Assembly (NCBI GenBank): GCA_002110485.1
Contig: MOWL01000093.1
Coordinates: 124,001 to 188,000, forward strand
Direction: 5' to 3'
DNA length: 64,000 nt
From: Emergomyces orientalis
Lineage: Eukaryota > Ascomycota > Eurotiomycetes > Onygenales > Ajellomycetaceae
Shown here: positions 1 to 10,330 of the stretch, one piece after another
Layout: every line of letters starts with the position of its first letter
Position numbering within the stretch: the first letter of the stretch is position 1
The notes under the pieces: model-generated
The model's input: only the letters and a program-made list of their open reading frames with translations
Told to the model about the DNA's origin: nothing
Databases searched by the model: none
Position numbers and translations under genes: made by a program

Positions 1-1
1 T

Positions 2-979
2 GAACTTAGAAACAAAATCAATCAAAACTTTCATTTTGAAACTCAAAATGAAAAATTCAAGCCAGTTATCTCATCAATTGAAACCTCTTTTCTGGGAAAT
101 TCAATTGTAATTACTGCTATGCCAGATTTCAGCTCTGAATATCTAATTCAAAATGAAAACTGCTGGAAAGAGATAGTTCAAAAAGCTCTCTCTATTGAAG
201 TTTCATGTGAAAAAGATGAGAAATGGGGAAAATTTGTATTACATGATATTCCAGTTGAAATCTTTGATCATGAAGAAGGCATGATAAATTTGAAAGAAGA
301 AATTGAAATATATAATTCAATTTCTTTGAAAAAAACCCCAATTTGGCTCAATTCTTATGAGCAAAGACAAAGAAATCAAAATGCTTCAGTTTTAATTACT
401 ACAAATACAATAGAACAGTCAAAACGACAGTATATTATAATTGCAGGATTGAAAATGAAAGTATTTGAATTCAAAGATTCAAGAGAGAATATTAAATCTC
501 AAATTCAATGCTCAAACTGTCAGAAACATGGACACTTTGCAAATACTTGTAAAAGAAATTCTAAATGTCAGTTTTGTGCTTTAGATCACAAAACAAATGA
601 ACATTCTTGCAACACATGTAGAAAAATAGGTGAAATCTGCAATCACACTGAAATCAAATGCAGTAATTGCTATGAAAAGCACACATCTATTTCAAAAGAT
701 TGTATTTTCATTTTCAAGAAAAAGTCTTTCAATAAAGATGTGAAATGGAGAAAAGAAACTCAAAATACAGAGAAAATAGATAAAACTACAAAAAGAAGAA
801 ATTCTCAAATGTCTATTTCTTCTGAGTTAAATTCTTTTTCAAAAAATAGACAGATCTTAAACCCTGTTACACCTATAAAAATGAGAAAAGATAAAGAAAA
901 TCTCATTTCTATGAAAGCAGTAGAAGTTCCAGCTCTGAATACAGATAATAGATATAATCTATTACCTGATTCAGAATAA
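2..979 (+). CDS. LINE ORF1 protein (gag-like, zinc knuckles), 5' partial
   Basis: The frame is open from base 2, so the protein probably begins upstream of the window; the first ATG inside it is at 119 and gives 286 residues. Counting from that ATG, residues about 131-195 contain Cys/His clusters: a classical CCHC knuckle (CSNCQKHGHFANTC), a second CxxC...H...C cluster, and a third of the form CSNCYEKH..C. These are expected to bind RNA as part of the ribonucleoprotein that carries ORF2 to target DNA. The C-terminal third is Lys/Ser rich. The stop at 977-979 lies 33 bases before the ORF2 ATG at 1013, with no intervening promoter, as in a bicistronic LINE RNA. Confidence 0.85.
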   Translation, partial: ELRNKINQNFHFETQNEKFKPVISSIETSFLGNSIVITAMPDFSSEYLIQNENCWKEIVQKALSIEVSCEKDEKWGKFVLHDIPVEIFDHEEGMINLKEEIEIYNSISLKKTPIWLNSYEQRQRNQNASVLITTNTIEQSKRQYIIIAGLKMKVFEFKDSRENIKSQIQCSNCQKHGHFANTCKRNSKCQFCALDHKTNEHSCNTCRKIGEICNHTEIKCSNCYEKHTSISKDCIFIFKKKSFNKDVKWRKETQNTEKIDKTTKRRNSQMSISSELNSFSKNRQILNPVTPIKMRKDKENLISMKAVEVPALNTDNRYNLLPDSE

Positions 980-1012
980 AAGAAACACAGCTTCAATTAA
1001 TTTCTTTTGTAC

Positions 1013-4000
1013 ATGTTTACTACACAAAACAATAATAAAAAGAAGAAAAAAACTATCAAAAATGCTTCAAAAATAACTTTTATTCAAAACAATGTTGATA
1101 GAAATAAAGATGCTATCTATTCATGCTTACAGATAGGCTTTGAAGAGCAAACTGACTTCATTCTATTACAAGAGCCAAATTTTGATATAGAACAACAATT
1201 TATAATTTCTCATTCAAGCTATCACTGCTTTTTACCAGAGAAATCAGATGTAAAAGCAAGAGTTGTGATATATGCAAGAAAAAGATCAAGATTTCAATTC
1301 AATATAAAAAGTAATTATATATCTAATTCTGATATTCTAGTTGGAGATATTATAGATACAAGAAATCAATTTGACAGTATTCAATTGATAAATATTTATA
1401 ATGAAAAATCACTGAAGGTAAATGATAATTCATGGACAGTTGACAGAGAACTGCTGAATTTAAGTCCAGAAAAAAATGCTATTATATGTGGTGATTTCAA
1501 TGCACATCATATATGGTGGAATTCTGAATGTGATTATTCAATAAGATCAGAGAAAATAGTAGAGTGGGCTCTACAACATGAATTAGATATTATAAATGAA
1601 ATTGATAGACAGACCTTCTTTAGAAACAACTTAATGAAGAAATCAATCATAGACTTAACCTTTCTATCAAAAAATTTGATTGAAAACAAGATCTATAATT
1701 GGTTTATTAATTCAGAAGAAACATCAGGATCTGCTCATGAAGTTATTCAATTTAATATTGAAATTGATGAAAAGGAAACATGTGAGAATCCTCTACTATC
1801 AAATCAATATAATTTTGAAAAAGCTGAATGGTCTGAAATCAATAAGAGAATTGAAGATTTAAAATTTGAAAAAAAAGAAGAATTATCAAATTGGAATGAA
1901 AAGACAATAATAACAGATATAATGCTAGAAAGTAGAACTAATATAATAACTGAAATTATATTAGAAAGCATTAAAAACTTTATACCAAAGAAAAAGCTCT
2001 CAGAATTCTCAAAACCTTGGTGGTCAGAAGAAATAACAGAAAAAAGAAAAAATCTAGCAAAAATAAAAAAAGAATGGAAAGAGAATATCATATCTTATGA
2101 AGAATATAAAAGAATAAGAAATGAATATTTCACATTAATTAAAAAAGCTAAAACTAGCTGCTGGAATAAATTTCTTGAGAATGCACAGGGAAAAGAAATA
2201 TTTAAAGCTTTTAAATATACAAAGTCTAAATCTGTTGCAAAGCTTCCATCTCTAAAATATAAAATAGAAAATGAGGAATATATTGCTCATTCTTTTGAAC
2301 AAAAATGTCAGGCTTTTATGAAAATTCTATTTCAAAAACCACCTCAATCTGAACAATATAGTTCAATATGTGAATATATTGAAGATTCGAGATGGGCTTG
2401 GCCAGATCTATCTAGAAATGAACTTGAAACTGCTGTTTTTACAAGTTCTACAAAAACAGCTGCAGGACCTGATACTATAAATCATTTAATCATTCAAAAA
2501 GTCTTTCATTCTCTGAAAAATGGATTATTTGAATTATTCTCTCAACTAATGAAGAATGGGTATCACCCTGAATGCTGGAGACAAGCAACTGGTATAGTTC
2601 TTGCAAAACCAAATAGAAAAGCTACTATGCCAAAGTCTTATAGAAAATCAATTTGCTGACTATTCTGGGCTGGAATTCAAGTATTGCAAGTGCTATTTGT
2701 TTGAAGAAAAAATGTATAGTAATTAGTGTTAAAGTTAGAAAAATCCTGAGACTCTTTGAGTCTCAGGTAGATATCATAGTCTCTGACTGCATATATATCT
2801 ATAATTGAAGAATAATAATAATAATAAATAAAGTCTTATAGAATTATATCACTTTTGAATTGCTTGGGAAAAATTCTTGAAAAAATAATAGCAACAAGAT
2901 TATCATATCTAGACTCAATCACTGATTTATTATATAATGATCAAATGGGTGGCAGAAAACAGAATTCTGCAATAGATACAGTTTTATCAATAATTCATGA
3001 TATTCAAATGGCAAAAAATGAAGGCTTAGTTACAACAGCTGCTTTTATTGATATAAAAGGTGCTTTTGATCATGTTTCAAAGAATAAGCTAATAATTATT
3101 CTTCAAGAGATGAAACTACCAAAAGCATTAATAAAGTGGGTTATATGTTTTATGTCAAAAAGATATATTCAACTACTTTTTGACTCATTAAAGCAAGATA
3201 TTACTGAAATTGAAATAGGAGTTCCTCAGAGGTCTCCAGTCTCACCAATTCTATTTGCTATATATACAAAAAATCTATTCAAAGATAGAGAAATGGAGAT
3301 AGTGAGATCTTCTAGCTATGTTGATGATATAGGTCTGATTTTCAGCTCAAGAACAATAAAAGAAAATTGTGAAAATATTGAAAAAGCTGCGCAAGAGATA
3401 TTTAATAGAGGAGATTTAAACCTAATTCAATTTGATATGGAAAAAACTGAATTAATTCACTTTTTTCCAAAAAGATATGAAAAGGAAATAAGTTTAAATC
3501 TATTAAATCAAGAAATAAAGCCTAAATCAGTTGTAAGATGGCTAGGAATCTGGCTGGATTCAAAACTCAATTTTAAATCTCATATTCAAAAAGAATGGCT
3601 CAAGCTGAAAGAGTTTTAAATAGTATAATACAACTTTCTAATACTGAAAGGGGTTTATCATTTCAAGCTATGAGACAGCTATACATTGCATGTATAGCAT
3701 CTATTTCTGATTATGGTGTTCAGATATGGTGGAAGAACCAGAAACACTTCATAGATAAGTTTCAAAAATTGCAGAATACAGCTTTAAGAAGAATTCTGGG
3801 AGCTTTCAAAACCTCTCCATGTAGAGCTATGGAAATAGAAGCTTCTATATCACCTCCTGAAATAAGATTTGAGAAGATATGCAAGAATTATGCACTGAGA
3901 ATCATGAAAATGCCAGATATTCATTCAATTAGAAAAAGAATATCTACATCTTATCCTCCAATTCAATCTGGAAATGACTTAGATTGGAATAGATATCTAG

Positions 4001-5157
4001 ATTGGAATGAAAGTCAAGAAAATCAAGAAAATGAGAGAAATAGAAAAAAAATCCCTTCTCAACTATATAGAGTATGCTCAATGATTAAAAATGAGTTCTC
4101 CTCATTAAATATTGAAAAGATTGAACACAAAAAGCTATATCCATGGAAAGAAAAACTAGGCTCAATGATTTCAATTGAAATAAGCGCATTATCAAAACCA
4201 GAAGAAGCTGAGAATCATAGAAGAATAATAGAGAAAATTGATTTTAAAAAGTCAATTCTAATCTATTCAGATGGTTCAATGAATGAAAATAAAGGCCTAG
4301 AAGCTGGAATAGCATATACAGAAGATAATTACAAATATACATCAGATTCATGGAATATTGGAAATGAATGTGAAGTATTTGATGCTGAATTATATGCTAT
4401 TATGAAAGCTTTTAAACTGATAGAAATAAAAGCTTCAAAAAGAAAAGATATGAAAGAAGCATGGATTTTTTCAGATAGTCAAGCAGCTTTGAAAAGAATT
4501 CAAAAAAATGAAATTCATAATGGTCAAATGAATATAGAAGTAATTCTAAAGATATGCAAAAGAATTCAATTAAAATATAAGACAAAGATATATCTGAGCT
4601 GGGTTCCTGCTCATATAAATATACATGGAAATGAGCTTGCTGATGAAGCAGCAAAGAAAGGAACAGAACTAAATATTGCAAGTTCAAAAATAGTTTCATG
4701 GTCTTTTATTAAAAGAAAGATAAAAGAGAATTGCTTAGAAAAATGGCATAAAATATGGGAAAAACAAAGAAAAAGTCCTCACTATCTTAGATTTGAAACT
4801 AAACCTAAATGGAAATCATGCTCTATTAAGTGCAAGAAGAAGCTTTTCTCCTCAATCATTCAATTGAAACTAGGTCATGGCTATTTCAAATCTTATTTGA
4901 AAAGAATATCTGATATTGAAAGTGAAAATTGTGAATATTGTGACTCTCTTGAAGACCCAGAACATATCTTAATGAATTGCTCATTAAATCAAGAACTTAG
5001 AGCTGAACTGAGATATAAATATAAGCTGAGAGAAATGAATATGAAACTACTATTTTCAACTGAAATAGGCAGTCAATATTTAATTGATTTTCTCAATGAA
5101 ACTCAAATAGCTACTAGAAATCAATTCTATTTCAAAGATGAAAATATAAATGAATGA
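1013..5157 (+). pseudogene. LINE ORF2 (endonuclease-RT-RNase H), broken copy A
   Basis: Same protein as copy B ORF2 but broken in three ways. A 184-bp insertion at 2646-2829 ends the first part at 2659. A run of six A in copy B is five A here near 3591, shifting frame after the thumb region. The conserved RT motif PQGSP reads PQRSP. The endonuclease part (1013-1800), RT part (2400-3600) and RNase H plus zinc part (4200-5157) are otherwise recognisable. Nearly all substitutions relative to copy B are transitions in which A has A or T and B has G or C, so copy B is closer to the ancestor. Confidence 0.92.
2646..2829 (+). mobile_element. 184-bp LINE 3'-end insertion (SINE-like) with 14-bp target duplication
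   Basis: The segment interrupts ORF2 of copy A and is absent from copy B at the same place. It is flanked by the 14-bp direct repeat aaagtcttatagaa (2632-2645 and 2830-2843). Its sequence matches the last 180 or so bases of the LINE itself (about 5380-5560), including the hairpin CCTGAGACTC-TTT-GAGTCTCAGG at 2745-2767 and the (AAT)n tail. It is either an extremely 5'-truncated LINE copy or a SINE that shares the LINE 3' end. Insertion by target-primed reverse transcription is well supported by the duplication and tail. Confidence 0.9.
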
Positions 5158-5476
5158 GAATCTGAAATGTTCTTTATAAAAACTGCTAGATATTATATAA
5201 TATCTCACTATTTCTTTTGTGTTAGAGTCTGTCTTTTATTTCCTTTGTATTCATGTCATGAGTTATTTTGTCTATCATTAATTTATTTTCTTTGTAATCA
5301 CTTGAAAATTATATGAAAAAAAGAGAATATAAATAATCTTCAAAGATATTTATAAATAAATAAATAAAAAAAAGAAAAATCAATTTGCTGACTATTCTGG
5401 GCTGGAATTCAAGTATTGCAAGTGCTATTTGTTTGAAGAAAAAATGTATAGTAATTAGTGTTAAAGTTAGAAAAAT

Positions 5477-5499
5477 CCTGAGACTCTTTGAGTCTCAGG
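5477..5499 (+). other. Perfect 10-bp-stem hairpin in LINE 3' UTR
   Basis: The 23 bases CCTGAGACTC-TTT-GAGTCTCAGG form a perfect 10-bp stem with a 3-nt loop, about 45-60 bases before the (AAT)n tail. The same hairpin is present in the short insertion (2745-2767), in copy B (5792-5814, opposite strand) and in the third 3' end (11312-11334). In LINEs of the stringent type the RT recognises a 3' stem-loop; that role here is inferred. Confidence 0.75.
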
Positions 5500-5578
5500 T
5501 AGATATCATAGTCTCTGACTGCATATATATCTATAATTGAAGAATAATAATAATAATAATCAAGAATAATAATAATAA

Positions 5579-5727
5579 TGCAAGAAAAAGATCAAGATTT
5601 CAATTCAATATAAAAAGTAATTATATATCTAATTCTGATATTCTAGTTGGAGATATTATAGATACAAGAAATCAATTTGACAGTATTCAATTGATAAATA
5701 TTTATAATGAAAAATCACTGAAGGTAA
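5579..5727 (+). repeat. Isolated ORF2 fragment of the same LINE
   Basis: These about 150 bases equal copy A positions 1272-1424 (endonuclease region), in + orientation, wedged between the 3' tails of copies A and B. The fragment starts with tgcaagaaaaag; the reverse complement of those 12 bases also opens the rearranged segment at 10331, so the two pieces share a breakpoint. Confidence 0.85.
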
Positions 5728-8700
5728 ATGATTATTATTATTATTATTCTTCAATTATAGATATATATGCAGTTAGAGACTATGATATCTACCTGAGACT
5801 CAAAGAGTCTCAGGATTTTTCTAACTTTAACACTAATTACTATACATTTTTTCTTCAAACAAATAGCACTTGCAATACTTGAATTCCAGCCCAGAATAGT
5901 CAGCAAATTGATTTTTCTTTTTTTTATTTATTTATTTATAAATATCTTTGAAGATTATTTATATTCTCTTTTTTTCATATAATTTTCAAGTGATTACAAA
6001 GAAAATAAATTAATGATAGACAAAATAACTCATGACATGAATACAAAGGAAATAAAAGACAGACTCTAACACAAAAGAAATAGTGAGATATTATATAATA
6101 TCTAGCAGTTTTTATAAAGAACATTTCAGATTCTCATTCATTTATATTTTCATCTTTGAAATAGAATTGATTTCTAGTAGCTATTTGAGTTTCATTGAGA
6201 AAATCAATTAAATATTGACTGCCTATTTCAGTTGAAAATAGTAGTTTCATATTCATTTCTCTCAGCTTATATTTATATCTCAGTTCAGCTCTAAGTTCTT
6301 GATTTAATGAGCAATTCATTAAGATATGTTCTGGGTCTTCAAGAGAGTCACAATATTCACAATTTTCACTTTCAATATCAGATATTCTTTTCAAATAAGA
6401 TTTGAAATAGCCATGACCTAGTTTCAATTGAATGATTGAGGAGAAAAGCTTCTTCTTGCACTTAATAGAGCATGATTTCCATTTAGGTTTAGTTTCAAAT
6501 CTAAGATAGTGAGGACTTTTTCTTTGTTTTTCCCATATTTTATGCCATTTTTCTAAGCAATTCTCTTTTATCTTTCTTTTAATAAAAGACCATGAAACTA
6601 TTTTTGAACTTGCAATATTTAGTTCTGTTCCTTTCTTTGCTGCTTCATCAGCAAGCTCATTTCCATGTATATTTATATGAGCAGGAACCCAGCTCAGATA
6701 TATCTTTGTCTTATATTTTAATTGAATTCTTTTGCATATCTTTAGAATTACTTCTATATTCATTTGACCATTATGAATTTCATTTTTTTGAATTCTTTTC
6801 AAAGCTGCTTGACTATCTGAAAAAATCCATGCTTCTTTCATATCTTTTCTTTTTGAAGCTTTTATTTCTATCAGTTTAAAAGCTTTCATAATAGCATATA
6901 ATTCAGCATCAAATACTTCACATTCATTTCCAATATTCCATGAATCTGATGTATATTTGTAATTATCTTCTGTATATGCTATTCCAGCTCCTAGGCCTTT
7001 ATTTTCATTCATTGAACCATCTGAATAGATTAGAATTGACTTTTTAAAATCAATTTTCTCTATTATTCTTCTATGATTCTCAGCTTCTTCTGGTTTTGAT
7101 AATGCGCTTATTTCAATTGAAATCATTGAGCCTAGTTTTTCTTTCCATGGATATAGCTTTTTGTGTTCAATCTTTTCAATATTTAATGAGGAGAACTCAT
7201 TTTTAATCATTGAGCATACTCTATATAGTTGAGAAGGGATTTTTTTTCTATTTCTCTCATTTTCTTGATTTTCTTGACTTTCATTCCAATCTAGATATCT
7301 ATTCCAATCTAAGTCATTTCCAGATTGAATTGGAGGATAAGATGTAGATATTCTTTTTCTAATTGAATGAATATCTGGCATTTTCATGATTCTCAGTGCA
7401 TAATTCTTGCATATCTTCTCAAATCTTATTTCAGGAGGTGATATAGAAGCTTCTATTTCCATAGCTCTACATGGAGAGGTTTTGAAAGCTCCCAGAATTC
7501 TTCTTAAAGCTGTATTCTGCAATTTTTGAAACTTATCTATAAAGTGTTTCTGGTTCTTCCACCATATCTGAACACCATAATCAGAAACAGATGCTATACA
7601 TGCAATGTATAGCTGTCTCACAGCTTGAAATGATAAACCCCTTTCAGTATTAGAAAGTTGTATTATACTATTTAAAACTCTTTCAGCTTGAGCCATTCTT
7701 TTTTGAATATGAGATTTAAAATTGAGTTTTGAATCCAGCCAGATTCCTAGCCATCTTACAACTGATTTAGGCTTTATTTCTTGATTTAATAGATTTAAAC
7801 TTATTTCCTTTTCACATCTTTTTGGAAAAAAGTGAATTAATTCAGTTTTTTCCATATCAAATTGAATTAGGTTTAAATCTCCTCTATTAAATATCTCTTG
7901 TGCAGCTTTTTCAATATTTTCACAATTTTCTTTTATTGTTCTTGAGCTGAAAATCAGACCTATATCATCAACATAGCTAGGAGATCTCACTATCTCCATT
8001 TCTCTATCTTTGAATAGATTTTTTGTATATATAGCAAATAGAATTGGTGAGACTGGAGACCCCTGAGGAACTCCTATTTCAATTTCAGTAATATCTTGCT
8101 TTAATGAGTCAAAAAGTAGTTGAATATATCTTTTTGACATAAAACATATAACCCACTTTATTAATGCTTTTGGTAGTTTCATCTCTTGAAGAATAATTAT
8201 TAGCTTATTCTTTGAAACATGATCAAAAGCACCTTTTATATCAATAAAAGCAGCTGTTGTAACTAAGCCTTCATTTTTTGCCATTTGAATATCATGAATT
8301 ATTGATAAAACTGTATCTATTGCAGAATTCTGTTTTCTGCCACCCATTTGATCATTATATAATAAATCAGTGATTGAGCCTAGATATGATAATCTTGTTG
8401 CTATTATTTTTTCAAGAATTTTTCCCAAGCAATTCAAAAGTGATATAATTCTATAAGACTTTGGCATAGTAGCTTTTCTATTTGGTTTTGCAAGAACTAT
8501 ACCAGTTGCTTGTCTCCAGCATTCAGGGTGATACCCATTCTTCATTAGTTGAGAGAATAATTCAAATAATCCATTTTTCAGAGAATGAAAGACTTTTTGA
8601 ATGATTAAATGATTTATAGTATCAGGTCCTGCAGCTGTTTTTGTAGAACTTGTAAAAACAGCAGTTTCAAGTTCATTTCTAGATAGATCTGGCCAAGCCC

Positions 8701-10330
8701 ATCTCGAATCTTCAATATATTCACATATTGAACTATATTGTTCAGATTGAGGTGGTTTTTGAAATAGAATTTTCATAAAAGCCTGACATTTTTGTTCAAA
8801 AGAATGAGCAATATATTCCTCATTTTCTATTTTATATTTTAGAGATGGAAGCTTTGCAACAGATTTAGACTTTGTATATTTAAAAGCTTTAAATATTTCT
8901 TTTCCCTGTGCATTCTCAAGAAATTTATTCCAGCAGCTAGTTTTAGCTTTTTTAATTAATGTGAAATATTCATTTCTTATTCTTTTATATTCTTCATAAG
9001 ATATGATATTCTCTTTCCATTCTTTTTTTATTTTTGCTAGATTTTTTCTTTTTTCTGTTATTTCTTCTGACCACCAAGGTTTTGAGAATTCTGAGAGCTT
9101 TTTCTTTGGTATAAAGTTTTTAATGCTTTCTAATATAATTTCAGTTATTATATTAGTTCTACTTTCTAGCATTATATCTGTTATTATTGTCTTTTCATTC
9201 CAATTTGATAATTCTTCTTTTTTTTCAAATTTTAAATCTTCAATTCTCTTATTGATTTCAGACCATTCAGCTTTTTCAAAATTATATTGATTTGATAGTA
9301 GAGGATTCTCACATGTTTCCTTTTCATCAACTTCAATATTAAATTGAATAACTTCATGAGCAGATCCTGATGTTTCTTCTGAATTAATAAACCAATTATA
9401 GACCTTGTTTTCAATCAAATTTTTTGATAGAAAGGTTAAGTCTATGATTGATTTCTTCATTAAGTTGTTTCTAAAGAAGGTCTGTCTATCAATTTCATTT
9501 ATAATATCTAATTCATGTTGTAGAGCCCACTCTACTATTTTCTCTGATCTTATTGAATAATCACGTTCAGAATTCCACCATATATGATGTGCATTGAAAT
9601 CACCACATATAATAGCATTTTTTTCTGGACTTAAATTCAGCAGTTCTCTGTCAACTGCCCATGAATTATCATTTACCTTCAGTGATTTTTCATTATAAAT
9701 ATTTATCAATTGAATACTGTCAAATTGATTTCTTGTATCTATAATATCTCCAACTAGAATATCAGAATTAGATATATAATTACTTTTTATATTGAATTGA
9801 AATCTTGATCTTTTTCTTGCATATATCACAACTCTTGCTTTTACATCTGATTTCTCTGGTAAAAAGCAGTGATAGCTTGAATGAGAAATTATAAATTGTT
9901 GTTCTATATCAAAATTTGGCTCTTGTAATAGAATGAAGTCAGTTTGCTCTTCAAAGCCTATCTGTAAGCATGAATAGATAGCATCTTTATTTCTATCAAC
10001 ATTGTTTTGAATAAAAGTTATTTTTGAAGCATTTTTGATAGTTTTTTTCTTCTTTTTATTATTGTTTTGTGTAGTAAACATGTACAAAAGGAATAAATTG
10101 AAGCTGTGTTTCTTTTATTCTGAATCAGGTAATAGATTATATCTATTATCTGTATTCAGAGCTGGAACTTCTACTGCTTTCATAGAAATGAGATTTTCTT
10201 TATCTTTTCTCATTTTTATAGGTGTAACAGGGTTTAAGATCTGTCTATTTTTTGAAAAAGAATTTGACTCAGAAGAAATAGACATTTGAGAATTTCTTCT
10301 TTTTGTAGTTTTATCTATTTTCTCTGTATC
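5728..10330 (-). mobile_element. LINE copy B, ORF2 intact, 5' truncated in ORF1
   Basis: A (-) strand copy of the same LINE whose (ATT)n tail begins at 5728, followed leftward-to-rightward by the 3' hairpin, ORF2 and the last ~70 codons of ORF1 (10115-10330). It is arranged tail to tail with copy A, giving a large inverted repeat with 4.6-kb arms. The copy stops inside ORF1 at about 10330, where it meets a piece of ORF2, so ORF1 is not functional here. No clear target-site duplication could be matched across the two ends. Confidence 0.92.
6134..10081 (-). CDS. LINE ORF2 polyprotein: endonuclease, reverse transcriptase, RNase H (intact)
   Basis: An uninterrupted 1315-residue ORF from the ATG at 10081. 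The N-terminal 250 residues form an exonuclease-endonuclease-phosphatase type endonuclease with LLQEP, ICGDFNAHH and IDLTFLS motifs; the last motif, usually SDH, reads SAH. The reverse transcriptase (about 480-790) has GPD, FIDIKGAFD, GVPQGSPVSP and the active-site SYVDD. The RNase H domain (about 1000-1145) has YSDGS, an E in CEVFDAELYAI, SDSQAAL, and WVPAH..GNELADEAAK. A C-terminal CEYC...H....C zinc motif lies near 1245. It nicks and reverse transcribes at target DNA in the nucleus. Without a complete ORF1 in cis, this copy could only act in trans. Confidence 0.95.
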   Translation of the reverse strand: MFTTQNNNKKKKKTIKNASKITFIQNNVDRNKDAIYSCLQIGFEEQTDFILLQEPNFDIEQQFIISHSSYHCFLPEKSDVKARVVIYARKRSRFQFNIKSNYISNSDILVGDIIDTRNQFDSIQLINIYNEKSLKVNDNSWAVDRELLNLSPEKNAIICGDFNAHHIWWNSERDYSIRSEKIVEWALQHELDIINEIDRQTFFRNNLMKKSIIDLTFLSKNLIENKVYNWFINSEETSGSAHEVIQFNIEVDEKETCENPLLSNQYNFEKAEWSEINKRIEDLKFEKKEELSNWNEKTIITDIMLESRTNIITEIILESIKNFIPKKKLSEFSKPWWSEEITEKRKNLAKIKKEWKENIISYEEYKRIRNEYFTLIKKAKTSCWNKFLENAQGKEIFKAFKYTKSKSVAKLPSLKYKIENEEYIAHSFEQKCQAFMKILFQKPPQSEQYSSICEYIEDSRWAWPDLSRNELETAVFTSSTKTAAGPDTINHLIIQKVFHSLKNGLFELFSQLMKNGYHPECWRQATGIVLAKPNRKATMPKSYRIISLLNCLGKILEKIIATRLSYLGSITDLLYNDQMGGRKQNSAIDTVLSIIHDIQMAKNEGLVTTAAFIDIKGAFDHVSKNKLIIILQEMKLPKALIKWVICFMSKRYIQLLFDSLKQDITEIEIGVPQGSPVSPILFAIYTKNLFKDREMEIVRSPSYVDDIGLIFSSRTIKENCENIEKAAQEIFNRGDLNLIQFDMEKTELIHFFPKRCEKEISLNLLNQEIKPKSVVRWLGIWLDSKLNFKSHIQKRMAQAERVLNSIIQLSNTERGLSFQAVRQLYIACIASVSDYGVQIWWKNQKHFIDKFQKLQNTALRRILGAFKTSPCRAMEIEASISPPEIRFEKICKNYALRIMKMPDIHSIRKRISTSYPPIQSGNDLDWNRYLDWNESQENQENERNRKKIPSQLYRVCSMIKNEFSSLNIEKIEHKKLYPWKEKLGSMISIEISALSKPEEAENHRRIIEKIDFKKSILIYSDGSMNENKGLGAGIAYTEDNYKYTSDSWNIGNECEVFDAELYAIMKAFKLIEIKASKRKDMKEAWIFSDSQAALKRIQKNEIHNGQMNIEVILKICKRIQLKYKTKIYLSWVPAHINIHGNELADEAAKKGTELNIASSKIVSWSFIKRKIKENCLEKWHKIWEKQRKSPHYLRFETKPKWKSCSIKCKKKLFSSIIQLKLGHGYFKSYLKRISDIESENCEYCDSLEDPEHILMNCSLNQELRAELRYKYKLREMNMKLLFSTEIGSQYLIDFLNETQIATRNQFYFKDENINE

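Larger units (their letters stand above)
1..5560 (+). mobile_element. Non-LTR retrotransposon (LINE), copy A, degenerate
   Basis: This is a LINE with two ORFs, a 3' untranslated region and a (AAT)n tail ending near 5560. Its 5' end lies outside the window. ORF1 has zinc knuckles; ORF2 has endonuclease, reverse transcriptase, RNase H and a C-terminal zinc motif, the architecture of the I/Tad1-like groups found in fungi. Compared with the near-identical copy B it carries a 184-bp insertion, a one-base deletion in an A run near 3591, and at least eleven amino-acid changes. It is therefore a dead copy. The 3' region contains an A-rich stretch near 5345-5375, then a block of about 180 bp with a perfect hairpin, then the microsatellite tail. 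Confidence 0.93.
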
